DNA of 53,819 nt from NCBI RefSeq assembly GCF_000224145.3, contig NW_004191409.1, forward strand, positions 1 to 53,819. The letters are read 5' to 3'. Positions 25,862 to 37,937 of the stretch are shown piece after piece (positions within the stretch are counted from its first letter, which is position 1; each line of letters opens with the position of its first letter). Both the position numbers and the translations under genes were made by a program. Source of the DNA: Ciona intestinalis (Eukaryota; Chordata; Ascidiacea; Phlebobranchia; Cionidae). Below the pieces are notes generated by a model. The model did not search any database, was not told the DNA's origin, and saw nothing but the letters and a program-made list of their open reading frames with translations.

Positions 25862-27275
25862 GCAATTGTGACGTCTCGAAACACGTGATACCAACGAATA
25901 ACGTCACGTATCTTACTCGGCGATATTTTGTTTACTTTATAAAAGTTAAACCATATCTATGGTTAAACGAGAAACTTCTCTTCTTTTTAGACCACATGCT
26001 ACCGATGTCATTTAGCTTTTTCTCACATCACCCCGTCTTCTCAACTCTCTGCCCTTTTCTTCTGCACTTAATTAATGCACAAAGTCTTCAGTATATATGA
26101 CCTATGTTATATTTGTTGAGTGATTAACTTTATATTTCACCGTTTATTTTACTTGTACAGTTCCGCGTTATACGAAATCCCCGGCGCAGTAAAACAAGCT
26201 ACAGTTTGCGACTTAAAAGTGATGCCTTACTATCATAAGAATTGTTAAACTCATACGCCGGGAATATTTGTTCATAAAACAACCAATGATCGCAATGTTT
26301 GTCAACTTCATTCATTTATAGTTGGATATGTTAATTAGTTTAGCCTGACGAGTAATTATCATAGAGTTTTAATAAATAAATGAATGTAACATATTTATCC
26401 TCGTGTGGCGGAGCAACGACAGTCGAATACATGCTTGATCACGTCCGCGTATTTTTGCCCAAGGAACGACGTGGGAGGCGTGTGTCGTTGATTACACGAT
26501 TCTTGCCGAGGTTGTGGCTTGCGTGGTGTATTTCATGCAAGGCAGACATTACAAGGGCTGCAGTTGTGAAGGGAGGGTTAGGACATTATGCTTGTTTAGA
26601 TGAGTAGAGAACGGCTGAGTATATTTGGTGAAACTAAGCCACATGCGTTGCTAAGGGAGTTTTGTATATAAGGCTTGTATTCTACGGGAAATGTACAAGT
26701 TGTAGTTTTGGTGTCTATAGTGTATTCATACACATCATGCTCACTGTCAAGCAACAAGCATAGCTTATATTATGTGACCAACTATATAACATTTGAAAGG
26801 AAACGTATATAGGACGATATACTTAATTAGTAAAACTGCCTATGATGTGTACAGTTCACCAAAACCACGGTAGTGGTGTTTAAGTACAGACGAACTTAAC
26901 GTTGTAAAACGATAAAAGAAGCTTCTTATGCATTACATAGCGATGTGACAGCGCAGCGTCGGCCACGATCGTAGCGTCAGTTCTCATATATCAAGCACGA
27001 GTGACTACGAGAGTTGCTTATTTCAATGGTCGGCGTTTTGCAGTCGTTTGATGAAAATGTTAGAGTTTGGTTGATGCGTTTGTTTATTACTAAGTTATTT
27101 TGATTAAAAAACTAGTATGTGGCTTTATTTTCAGTAGAAAGATGTGTTTTAGCTGAATAACTTGCCCGCACCGACCGACGAAAAAAGCGTAAGCCGGCGG
27201 GAAATCAGGCGCTTAAAGGCGGCGGAGATTTTAGTTTTGACTTGAGCTGGTTGGTCGTCGAGGAATGTGTATGTG
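25862..27275. other. Intergenic lectin A to IGFBP7-like gene
   Basis: 25862-26290 is the lectin A 3' flank, also present behind F (49620-49990) and partly behind D and E, so it was duplicated with the genes. AATAAATAAA at 26371 may be the polyadenylation signal. A SINE-tail scrap is at 26385-26430. 26930-27275 is the GC-richer 5' region of the next gene. Confidence 0.55.
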
Positions 27276-30200
27276 ATGGGAGAAAACTTGTTTAAGATCG
27301 GAGTTTATTTTCTCACCTGCTGCGTTGCTTACTCAGCGATCGCGGATGGCGCGGTGCCTACTTCTAATTCGGATTATGACGTCACAGAAAGAAGCAGAGT
27401 AGAAAATTTGAATCTCGTCGATCGCGAGTTTGGAAAATCGAGAATTGGTAAACAAAAATTTCAAGCGAAGTTGTCAAGAATTTCTGCCAATAGCCACTCA
27501 CTGGGTTTGATTCGAAACTTTACAACCCCGATCCGTACATCAAGAAGGTCAGAGTTAAAAAACTCCATGTTGAGTATCGAACCGTGTGGCGCATGCCTGT
27601 GGGAGGATTGTCCATCGGTTGACGCAATGAAACGACATTGTCCTGTCGGGGTTGTTCGTGATAATTGCCATTGTTGCGTCACATGTGCTACAGGTTTGCG
27701 GCGGCCTTGTAATTTGACACCTGGGGGTCTACTGCCACCATGCGGCACTGACTTACGCTGTGTGCAGATACAAGAATCAACTGACTTAAACATTGGTAAG
27801 ATTGTTACATAAAAGTAAAAACTTTACTATGTCCTACGTCATATTTTTCACCATCTCTGGAGGAAAATGGGCAGGTTTAAAATATACCGTTTTGTTATTC
27901 ATTTCGACTAACTGCAAAGTTAAAAAAATAACTTTTTGTGCGAATTTCAGGTGAATGTGTTTGTACGCAAGATGTCGCTGTTTGCGCCACCGGAAATCGA
28001 ACTTTTGAGAACCTATGTCACTTCCGGGAAGTCGCCAACCGGTTGCGTGGGGCAAACGTGATAACAATTGTTCACCCTGGACCTTGTCGTACTGGTAAGA
28101 TAGGTTTTTAAAACAACCTATAACATCATTATCTAAATAATTTGTTATGAATAGTTTGTGTATCCATAATACATAACATAATAATTTTGATGTATAATTG
28201 GGTGGGGGAAGATGGGACACCTTTTCATTTCATTTTCCCGTCCCATTTGGTAGTTAACTAAAAGCATTAAAAGAAATATAAAACCGTATCCTCACGACTC
28301 CCATAGACCGTTGTTAACTATTTAAAACACGATCAGGATATTTGGATATTATGTGCTAAATGTGTCCCATCTTCTCCCACTCTACTATATATCTTTGAAC
28401 ACGAAAGTAAGCATCAGTTTAATTAAAACAACATGGAGAAAGGAGTTAGCAGCAAAACAAGAATAAGTAAAAGTGTCAAATAAAAGCGTGGCTGCTAAAC
28501 CCACAAAACAGTATATATATAGTAAAGTTATATATATATGTTAACTTTAATTAAGTATTTAATTAAAACCAATCAATTCGTAAATGGAAGAAAAGTTTAC
28601 GTAAAGACAATTAGTTGTAAATTATCTTATTTCGGTTTGTTTTTAAAAGACAGACTGTTTTTTTAGTTTCACGTTTCGCAAATAATATGCCTGTTGCTGT
28701 TTATTGCGTTTAAAGGGTCATTGAATTGTAAACTATATCTATTATGACGAAAGACACGAACTTTGTGACGTATAGTTTTGAAATTTGAGACAAAGGAATT
28801 CCCGCGCATTTTTTAAAAATGTTAACAATTATTAAATCACAATCTTATTTCATCGTCACACATTTCATTACACGTCACAAAGGTTCATTAACACGTCATC
28901 TAAACAATTTAGACTACAGTTAATTTGAATTTTCACGGGCCAGCAAGCAGTAATAAGGCATATTGTTTACATTGCATATCTTACCACCGTTTGAGTAATT
29001 AAACTCATTTATTAAACCGTCACTTTGGCTTCTTTTTCACCACCTTTTCGCCGCTTAAAAGACTCCGGTTACCGCTTTTAAGAAAGCAATTACCGCGAAG
29101 TAAAGTGGGACCAAGGTTTACTTTATAATTAATACGCTTGAAGAAGATTAACGGCAAAGCTCGTGTTACAACTGACAACACATATTGGCTGGTTTGGTCT
29201 TCAAGGCTTTTCTTCTTTCTCATTTGTCTTAATTTTAATACTCGATATGAATTAAATTATACTGTATTGTAGGTTTAGCAGCCACGTTTTTCTTTGACAC
29301 TTTTACTCAAGTAGTTTTACCAGTTGCGTATTTAACCGAAGGTTCAACTAATACCGTTTTGTTGCCATTTTTTTTTTCGTTGTATTAAATTAAGTAGCCC
29401 TAATCTTTGTTACTGTATTTAAGGAGCTAAGACAAATTATTGTGTGTTATGTTATGTAGTTAATACCAGTGTTTTGTCTCGGTCTGCAATAGCAACAAAT
29501 CTAATGATAAACTGTTTGCTTATATATGCGCATGTATCACTTTAGCTATTAATCTTAAACACATACGTTTATGAAGGAGTGGTAATGGACCAACTCTGGC
29601 CCAAGCCGCGAGCATATAGAACGCAATATAAGATAATAGGGTGGGTGAGGATGGGACACCTTTTCAATCTATTTTTTCTGTTCCATTTAGTAGTAAACAA
29701 AAAATTATAAAACCGTATCCTCGCGACTCAATCAGGATAATTGGATATTAAGTGCTAAGGATGTCCCGTCTTCCCCCTACCCTACCATAATATATTACTT
29801 TATAAAAGTTAGCTAAATCGTAGCTTTATCTAAAATATAAAAAAATGACTGTAATCCTCTTATCTTGAACGTTTATAAGCCGGTTGCGTTCCTGCGACGT
29901 GAGTCAGTCTTTGTAACATGTTGCCATACGGCAAGACACTATCATGGTCAAATACAATCATAACGTTCTATAGCCCTTTTATCGTGAACGTTTATAAGAC
30001 GGCTGCGTTCCTGCACCGTGAGTCAGAACTTGTTGTCTCTAATTCTTCCATATAACAACGGAATGAATTATTTGCTTTCGTTTTTGTTCCGTTCGATTAA
30101 CGTTGTCTTCCGTTCGTGAATGAATTCGAGACCGTGTAGTTTGTACAGGGGCTTCGGGCAAATGTGTAGTCACGCATCAAGGGGGCCGCGGTTGGTGTTG

Positions 30201-33200
30201 ACAGTAAAGTTGTTCAAGTGTGACTAAGTGCTTGCGACCTTTGCCTGCTGTGATCGGTGTACATCTGGTATGGGCTCCTATTTAAAACAACGTTAACGGT
30301 TAAGGTTATTGACTGTCATTTATAAGGGAGAGGTCTTCAGTCAGGCGAACCTGGCACATGGGACGCAGGTATCACCTAATAAAATCTATTTTATGTCTAT
30401 AAACCGCCTCCGTGGTGTCTAGACTTTAGATCTAGATGGTAGCACTCCGGGTGTTGGGGTAATAGACCTACATCCCAGGTCTCAGGTGTGCCTCACTAAA
30501 CACCTCACCCTTATAGAATAGAATCTCTATTATAAGTGACGATAAAAAGCGGGTCTTGGTGTTAGCACCCTGGGTGTTTGGGTTATTAAAACTTTAATAA
30601 TTTCAATATAGAGAGCATTCTGTTAGTGAAAGGCACACCTGGGGCGTGTAATATCTTATTGCCCCCCAGTTTACTACCACATCACTGAAAGGTTATAAAC
30701 GCATATTTAACCTTTCAACTTCCACTGTAAAAAGTATAAAAAGGGAAATTGCCCACAATTTTCTTTTGTTAAAACCCTTGCATTAAAATTTAGAGAAACC
30801 GGTCTATTCATTCAATAAGGTTATAATTTTATTCTTTTGTAAGAAACAGCTGTGACTTACGGTGTGACTTACGGAAGAGTCTCATTACAAAGTTGTCAAC
30901 CGCATATTACTTACCGTTGCCCCGTCTCTAGATTCGGTATATGTGGCATAGAACAGCGGTGTTGAACATAGTAATTTTAGGACTTTTTACCGGTTGCCTG
31001 TAAGAGATTTCGTTAGCCGTGTGGTCTTATTCATACACTCAGCAGCTCGACTGTGGATATGGGAGTGGAAACCATAAATAAGTCAGTCAAGTTCCCACCC
31101 ACAAGGATATAAATGACCAAACCAACTAAAAGTCATGTCTGCTTATCCACACACTTGCAAATATGTCACTCAAAAATGACTATTTTCGGCGTGACGCTTA
31201 AACATAAATGACCCACATCGAAGTTCGCCTCCAATCTATATATGGTACGAGACATCCTATTAGAGGTGAAGGAACGGGCTATTTGGCTGTGAAGTATGTT
31301 AAGTGAACTTCGAGTACTTTAGCTCGTCGTCTTACTGCTGCAAACCTATTATGGTTAACTGACTCAAGTAGTTATGTTATGTCTATATAACCGCTAAATA
31401 TTACGTCATCTGGGTTGGATAGTTGTGAGAATAAGCGGTTAATGAAATAACTTCGCGCACCTGTTTTTTCGCGATCAAAGCCGGAATTTCATTCAAGAAC
31501 GACCCACGAAATTTAATAAACCATTTATGAGTTTGTACAGTTTTTATTAAAACATATATTAGGGTGGGGAAGTTGGAACACCTTTTCAACCTATTTTCAC
31601 ATTTAGTAGTAAACAAAGAACATTCGAATAATTTCAAAACCGCATCGTCACGACTCCCATAGGCCGTTGTTAATAGTTTAAAACACGATCAGGATGTTTG
31701 GATATTATGTGCTAAAGGTGTCCCGATTTCCCACACTCTACTATATTATGTTGATATGTTTATAACTGTGGATTAAGATAAATACGATTAGCATATATTA
31801 GTGCGGGGCAAAATGGGCGACGTTAGCGCATAATATCCCATATTGTCTGGTAATGTTTTTAACAATTAACAACCCTCTTTTAGATTTGTAAGAATACGGT
31901 TTTATATTGCTTTGAATGTTCTTTATTTACTAGTAAATTGGGGCAATAAAATAGAATGAAAACATGGGCAATCTTACGTCTTATGGACAATCTTACCTAT
32001 AGTGAATTTACTATGTATGAGTCATCTAGCTTTTCTCAGAAAATTTAAAACAAGAAACCAGTACTTCCAAACACGGCGCGACCCAAATGCACATTTTGCT
32101 CCGTTTGGAAAATACCTTATTTGTCGTTAGTTCTGATTGACTACGACACTAAATGGCCGTGACCGAATGCTTTACTTTATTTATTTTGTCACCGAGATTA
32201 ATATATTCCTCGCCTTGATACACAGCCAGGATAACTACCGCATGCCGCCTGCGTGCACTGTGTGTGTTTTGATCAACAACAACTCGGCGCAATTTAACTA
32301 ACCCTACTAGACAATTGTGGCGTGGGAAATGTTGTCCAATATTACCAAAGTGGTTTTGGAGCATAGTTAAGCGTACATTAACGGCCGGGAACACGGTTTT
32401 TGTTATCTTAATAAATATTTTGGTTTATTACCTTTTTTTCTAATTATATTGTACTGTGGAGTAAGGTGGATATCGTATAAGCGCCTTATATACCATATTT
32501 TATAATCGTGTTTTAAACATTAACCGACTTTTTGGAGACGTTACTACCAAACGGGGCGATAAAAACGAACGAAAATTTATAACATCTTACCCCAACCTAC
32601 TATATTGTCAAAATTTGCGTTTAATTTAATTGAAAATATAAAATTTTATTGTTTTTTTTTTCAGTTCCCAAAATAAAGTTTCCACCAAATGACGTCATTG
32701 TTGCTCCTGGAGAGATTGCGTCATACAGATGTGAGGTCACCGGGTTTCCCCTTCCAGAAGTACGATGGAAGAGAAAGCTGACGTCATCAAGCGATGACGT
32801 AGAAGATTCTTTGCCGGGTTTCAACTCCAATATTATAACACAGGTTAAATAAGGGCTTACTAGACATTTCAAGGGTTACAAGGGCCCCAACTGTGGGTGT
32901 ATATGTCCTTGGACAGGACACTTAACGGCAATTGCTCCAACCCAGTGGCCACTCATGGGTTGTCTAAATTATCAGCTATACAGAAAAACAATCACCCACA
33001 AAGCTACATATGTATTTACTCCAAAGCGGGCATGGGGTGTATGAAGCAGAACACCCCTTTTACAAGACTGTCATTTTCTCACCATGCGAGGATAAATAAG
33101 TTACATTTATTCATTGTCTGAATTATCAGACATACAGATAAAAATAAATTGGCAATTAAATTTTATCATTGGCAATCTTAACCAAAAACACGTAGGAGCA

Positions 33201-33458
33201 ATTGCTTCAACCCAGTGCCCACTAATCAGGTCTCCAAATGTTTGGCCATATATAACAACAAACAAAGAAAAAAAATCAAAAGATGTGACGTCACAATTTT
33301 AACTTTTACCCCAGATAAGAGGCGGGCCAGACAGACACCAGTTGACCACGTGGTTGACTGTGGATGGTGTGACATCATACGACGCTGGAAGTTACGTTTG
33401 CGAAGCTTCCAATGACGTAGGCATCGTGAAAAGTGAAGCAGTTTTGACTATTACCTGA
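27276..33458 (+). CDS. IGFBP7-like: Secreted IGFBP7/IGFBPL1-like protein (IGFBP + Kazal + Ig)
   Basis: Four exons in phase give 328 aa: 27276-27795, 27951-28094, 32665-32843, 33315-33458. A signal peptide (IGVYFLTCCVAYSAIA) precedes about 75 residues with no recognised domain. A cysteine-rich IGFBP-type module follows (CGACLWEDCP, CPVGVVRDNCHCCVTCA, LRCVQ). Exon 2 encodes a Kazal-type module (CVCTQDVAVCATGNRTFENL, then PGPC). Exons 3-4 encode one Ig domain (PGEIASYRCEVTGFPLPEVR; RGGPDRHQLTTWL; DAGSYVCEASNDVG). The RGGP...W block between the Ig cysteines is typical of IGFBP7 and IGFBPL1; KAZALD1 has the same domain order and cannot be excluded. The true ATG is 27276; an upstream ATG at 27265 opens a three-codon uORF. 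Intron 2 is 4.57 kb. A basic mini-exon (33772-33831, GSKFTSGSRLKKK) has a good acceptor but lies after the stop. Confidence 0.88.
28198..28388. mobile_element. TIR MITE copy
   Basis: Left ggtgggggaagatgggacac, right gtgtcccatcttctcccact, with interior gactcccatagaccgttgtt. Confidence 0.85.
29634..29787. mobile_element. TIR MITE copy, internally shortened
   Basis: Left gggtgggtgaggatgggaca, right gatgtcccgtcttcccccta; the middle lacks part of the usual interior. Confidence 0.75.
31038..31156. repeat. Single dispersed copy of the 124-bp unit
   Basis: Contains cagctcgactgtggatatgg, gtcaagttcccacccacaag and agtcatgtctgcttatccac, matching the array at 11094-11575 about 20 kb away. Confidence 0.85.
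31556..31744. mobile_element. TIR MITE copy
   Basis: Left tagggtggggaagttggaac, right gtgtcccgatttcccacact, interior aacacgatcaggatgtttgg. Confidence 0.8.
31797..32606. mobile_element. Two diverged MITE relatives (31797-32010 and 32455-32606)
   Basis: Both keep interior landmarks (aacaattaacaac or aacattaacc; actaccaaacggggcgataa) but their ends are eroded (gtgcggggcaaaatgggcga; cttaccccaacctactatat). They look older than the other copies. Confidence 0.55.
32880..33115 (+). repeat. SINE body and tail
   Basis: Contains gacacttaacggcaattgct, gtctaaattatcagctatac and gggcatggggtgtatgaagc, in the last intron of the IGFBP7-like gene. A second body fragment is at 33190-33260. Confidence 0.75.
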
Positions 33459-35032
33459 ATTACAGGGATTTTTTGTAAGTAATGTGTGTTAATTGTATCT
33501 CTGTGTGTTGGGGTAATAGACCTACATCCCAGGTCTCAGGTGTGCCTCACTGAAGACCTCACCCTTATAGAATAGAATATCTATTATTGAGTGACTATAA
33601 ACTGCCTCAGTGGGGTCTAGATGGTAGCACCCTGGGCGTTGGGGTAATAGCCTAGACCTACATCCCAGGTCGCAGGTGTGTGATATACCCTAACGTATGT
33701 CGCTGTCGAACATTGGCATAAAGAACTCAACAAAACAGAGATATACAAACGTTACTTTGAATCTTCTGCAGGAACATCTACTGCACCTGGTTCGAAGTTT
33801 ACCTCAGGTTCAAGATTGAAGAAAAAGTAAACTAAGCTGGTGCACCCAGAGACCCAGAATCATATAATTAATTTATTTTATGCATAACGTGCAAAAATAC
33901 GTTTTAAGAAAACGATTAATTCTAATTCGTACATATTACTTATTTTTGTTCAAACAAAAAAAAACATTTTTTTCTTGCATCTATTTTTGACACCAAGCGC
34001 TTAAACTTGAATGGTATGACGTATTTGTGTCATAAAACTTCTTCTTCATTTATCTTTATTACAACTTTGAAAACGAGTAACAAAATCAAATATTTTACGA
34101 AATGAAAAGTAGTCCTACTCCCCCCAAAAGCACAACTATGTGATCTCTATGATTGATTCAAAATTTTAAAGTAAAATTGCGACAATTTAAAGTCTTGGCT
34201 TTCAAAAGTTCTTGCGGAAAGAGTAGTAATTGCTGTAACCCAAAGGACATAACTGATGTAAAGACCTTGGAATATTGTTGTATTGTCAGGCGCACATGTC
34301 ATTTTGTTTACAATGTTCTGGTATGCTACGCCCATAGTTTGTTCCACGCACAATAATTAACTAATTCATGGGTTCAAGGCTCGTCGCTGCTACCATTGTT
34401 GGCGTATGTGTCCTTGGGCAAGACACTTAACGGCAATTGCTCCAACCCAGTGGTCACCAATGGGTTGTCCAAATTATCAGCCATACATAAAAATAAAAAA
34501 AATCCAAAAAAGTAATCACCCACAAAGTAACATACTTGGTAACTCAAGCTGGCGCGAGGTGCACATCTGTCGTTTTCCGGCCACGCGAGGATAAAGTAAG
34601 TTACATTCATTCATTCAACAATGAAATTAAATTAAGTGGGATTTCCTAAGTAATGTGAAAGAGTTCTTACATATGACATTTTATCTTTATGATCTGTATA
34701 TTATATAATAATGAAAAGACGCATCAAATTATTAGCACATAACAGCTGAGTTCAGTGATAACTGGTTGTGATAGTTATGGATATGGTAGTTTTTTTCCCA
34801 AGGGAAATTCAATTTCTTCGCTTAGACTGTTTACTTGGTAGTAGATTTTCGCTGGGGAAAAGTTTATTTTCTTAACTTCCGTTTCTCTTAGTAATTGTTT
34901 TTTTCGCTGGTTTCATTTTTTAAGCTTAGATTGTTCGCATAGCAATATTATTTTGCTGAGTTTGTTTTTGTTAAATTTCGGTTCTCTTAGTTGTTTTTTT
35001 GCTGAGTTCGTTTTTTCTAGCTTTCCACTCCC
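33459..35032. other. Intergenic IGFBP7-like to lectin B (convergent)
   Basis: 131-bp-family repeats at about 33500-33690, the possible basic mini-exon at 33772-33831, AT-rich sequence, and a SINE copy at 34365-34615. No gene recognised. Confidence 0.55.
34365..34615 (+). repeat. SINE copy, body and tail
   Basis: Runs from gggttcaaggctcgtcgctg through ggcaagacacttaacggcaa to the tail gcgaggtgcacatctgtcgt and a terminal ttcattcattc. Confidence 0.8.
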
Positions 35033-37776
35033 CTAGTCGTCCACCCCTGGTTTAATCTTGATTGATTTTCGCTGCCGATCCACTTTTGCGTACAAACTTA
35101 TGTCGTTCACAGCGTCGTCTTCCAACACATCAGGTGGGGGAGGGAGTGTGTAGTGATCCTCCATTCCTTCCCCACACGAGAAGTCGCTATCAAAAGATAA
35201 AAAACTTACGATTTCTCTTCGTTTTTTCTCAGATATGCTTGAATACATCCCGTTGTCGCCGGTGAATGATGTCATATTTGGTTCATTTTCTTCTTGAAGG
35301 CCCGGCACTTCATCGTAAGTGACCTCATTTTCTCTTTCTTTGTCATTTGATTCTAGAATACCAATTGTTACCAAAGCTGTATTACGTTGAAGGGTGTTAC
35401 TTTATTGTTACAACTTTGGTTAAGTTTCCCTAGGTTGTGCCTTTTTTCTAATTGGGTATCTGTTATGTTTACTATTTGCAGTTTGTCCCTGTTTATTAAA
35501 TATGTAATACCTTCAATATTTTCAGCTACTTCAGGTTGTTTTTCTTTCATTTCAACTTCAACCTGTTCAATTCTGTATCATAAGAGTAATTGTTGTTGAT
35601 TATATTAACCATTGTTGTTTTTAGTTTGATTATGTCACAAACCTTATTTTTGATGTTTTCTTTAAAAAATGAAGCAGCAAAAAGGTTTTGCAGATTACAG
35701 ACAGAGCACCTCCAACGCATAGTAGTGTGTAGTAAGCATTGAACGCAGAAACATCTGCAAATAAACTTACATAAAGTCCCACACGCATAAAACAGCGGCG
35801 GTAGGCCTTGGCATGTATTCATGTTTTTAAAATACAGATTTCATGCCTTTGTGTATGACATTGCAACTAAAAACAAGAAAGCGGCAAATTGTTGTGGTAG
35901 GTTGAGCCAAGCGACAATAATTTAAACTACAAAAAGTTGTAATATTTTGTGCTCTTCTTTATTTTGTTATTTATAATTTACTTATTTTTACTGGCTATAA
36001 ATCTATTTTAAAACTATTTTTGGTGTTACTTACTTGCTATAAAAGTATTTTGAGTTGTAACTTACAAGTTATTTGAGATCTGGTGCTTGTCTCTACTGTA
36101 GGTGTTCCTGAGGCGTTTTAAATTGAAACCTTCTGTTTGTTGCCCCCATGTTGAAAATCCACTTTCAGTTGAAACTTCAGGGGTTTCTGAATCTGTTTCA
36201 TCTTCTGGTGTTTGTGTTGTTTGTTCCATACTTGTTCTTTCTGCTGTTTTTATAAAGTAAAGTTTATTAATATACCACAAGTTTAATGATATATTCTGTT
36301 TCATACACGAAAAGGTGAACATTTAGTTTTTATTCTTGGATCTTTTATATTCTTAAGGCTTTTGTAAGAAGTTGTTAATTGTTCAATACTAGGGGATTTA
36401 GCTGCTAAGGGTGTTTCATTTTACCCCAGAGTAAGGTACTATGATATATGTGCATTCCCTCTCATAGAAAGTGCAATGATGGGTGCCAAACTTTTTAAAT
36501 TTAGGGGAAGCAGGAATAGTTAGATGCATATTATGAAACAAATTTGTTTCAACTTAACAATACATTGCAGAAAACCCTAGGGTACGCCTGTCATCCTTGC
36601 CACCCCATGTTTGGTGCCTATGGTTGCTATGATACCTGGTCTTTCACAAATGTATCCTTCCGCTTCTGTGCAGTTCATAGCAGTCCAAGTGTTAGTGGAA
36701 TTCCATTTAATTTGCACACAATTCCCAGCAGTGTTATTGCTGATTATTTCACCCCACAGTGTGTGGTTTATATAGAATATTCCGCCTTCACTCAAGTTGG
36801 AAGTCGAGTTTGAGTTATTACAGTTCACTGCCAGGTTTGTCTGTTGGACTTAATTGTATATATATATATCATTAAGATGTTGTTTATTGGGCCTTGTATC
36901 AATTTTTGGAAACAGATGTTCGACTTCCTGTTCAGACTCCAGTATCTGGGTTGGATGAAATTCAATAAAAAAGGAAAATGACATTTTTTCTTATTATCTA
37001 TTTGGAGTTTTTTTTTATTGTTTAACGTGTCACCATTTTTTCCTTCTACTGAATAGGACGTGGAAATGCCTGTTAGCAAAATTCTTGACGCAAAAACTAA
37101 AATACAAGTGTAATACTCCAGGCAGCAACAATGTATATTAAGGTCTAAGGTGTAAGAAGGTATAGAAGTTTCAGTGTAAGAATTTGTAAAATATTTTTGT
37201 TACTCTAAGTTGTCACTTTGTAAACCTTTAATTTTCCGAATTGAAGTCAAAATATATATTTGTTGTGTAGACAGACAATCTTTAAGCCTATTGAGCTGAA
37301 TCTACAATTATAACTTTTCCGTTCAAACTCCCTTTTTGAAGTACCATCCAGTGCTTATTAATTTAAAAAGTTTTTAAAATAGTTTTGCTTTTAAAGTCAT
37401 TTTTTTCAGTCTGCGTAAGTCCTTCATTTCAACAATGTGTATCTTTGGACTCAAACATGCGTATTAGTGTAAGAATATGCATCAGAAGTTATATATAAAA
37501 TTATCGCGAAAGGATATTTTCATTAGAGTTGCCCTGTTACTACAAAATTAACTTACTTGATTCACTTGTAAGAATATGTGATCTAAAATCTTGAACTTGT
37601 TTAGTTTTAATGCGAGCAAGTGTAGCGTTCATTGAAGTACACGCACTAACTGCAGCTGAGTAGTTAGTGCATGTTCTATTTGTTTGAATATAAAACTCCT
37701 GCGTGTCTTGTGTATGCCATTTTCCTTCAGTTAGGGCCGCCCACATCAGAAATAAGAAGACAATATACTTATTCAT
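35033..37776 (-). CDS. Lectin receptor B: C-type-lectin-like receptor with ITIM tail
   Basis: Minus-strand exons, all in compatible phase: 37776-37557, 36827-36636, 36243-36130, 35754-35643, 35572-35511, 35376-35033 (about 347 aa). Exon 1 has a signal peptide and [20 protein letters not shown] as in its paralogues. The second gives the C-terminal lectin half (TAGNCVQIKW, WTAMNC, GYICERP) and lacks both EPN and WND. A Thr/Glu-rich stalk follows, then a TM helix (YYTLLCVGGALSVICKTFLL) ending in KKTSKIR. The last exon holds VTYDEV and SLYAKV, both fitting the ITIM consensus [SIVL]xYxx[ILV], plus MYSSI and HYTLPPPP. The exon encoding the middle of the lectin fold (YIGL region) was not found between 37556 and 36828; exons 1 and 2 are still phase-compatible. 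The stalk donor (36129) is weaker than one at 36065, but only the former gives the TM frame. The model is reconstructed by eye. Confidence 0.7.
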
Positions 37777-37844
37777 CTTTTATGAGTTTCTATAATTTAT
37801 CCTCTGACAAATTAACTACAAATAACACACATGTATATAAGTAA

Positions 37845-37936
37845 CACATATATTTATATATATAACTCAAAACATACATATATATATAACATATAAACAT
37901 ACAACATACAACATACATATATATATATATATATAA
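37845..37936. repeat. (TA)n-rich microsatellite
   Basis: Alternating ta tracts with acatac interruptions; the hAT-like element is inserted at its right edge. Confidence 0.9.
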
Positions 37937-37937
37937 C

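Larger units (their letters stand above)
28095..32664 (+). other. IGFBP7-like intron 2 (4.57 kb)
   Basis: No coding exon was recognised. It holds five MITE copies of varying age (28198-28388, 29634-29787, 31556-31744, 31797-32010, 32455-32606), a 131-bp-family repeat (30410-30545), an isolated copy of the 124-bp unit (31038-31156) and a duplicated block at 29868-30030. Confidence 0.65.

Noticed and set aside
25665..25871. Plus-strand frame MISLHPLPHNK in the lectin A tail
   Set aside because: A shadow of the real tail frame; the phase from exon 3 selects the PPPPQQ frame.
33772..33831. Alternative final exon GSKFTSGSRLKKK for the IGFBP7-like gene
   Set aside because: A good acceptor (ttctgcag) and basic ending, but no phase-1 donor in exon 4 leaves the Ig domain whole. 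The stop at 33456 is preferred.
35196..35218. GTAAGT...TAG looking like a tiny intron in the lectin B last exon
   Set aside because: At 23 bp it is too short to splice, and reading through keeps the frame.
36850..36951. Minus-strand frame ILESEQEVEHLFPKID... with an acceptor-like cagcccag context
   Set aside because: It looks protein-like but its phase does not fit lectin B exon 1 and it ends in a TA-repeat-derived stretch.
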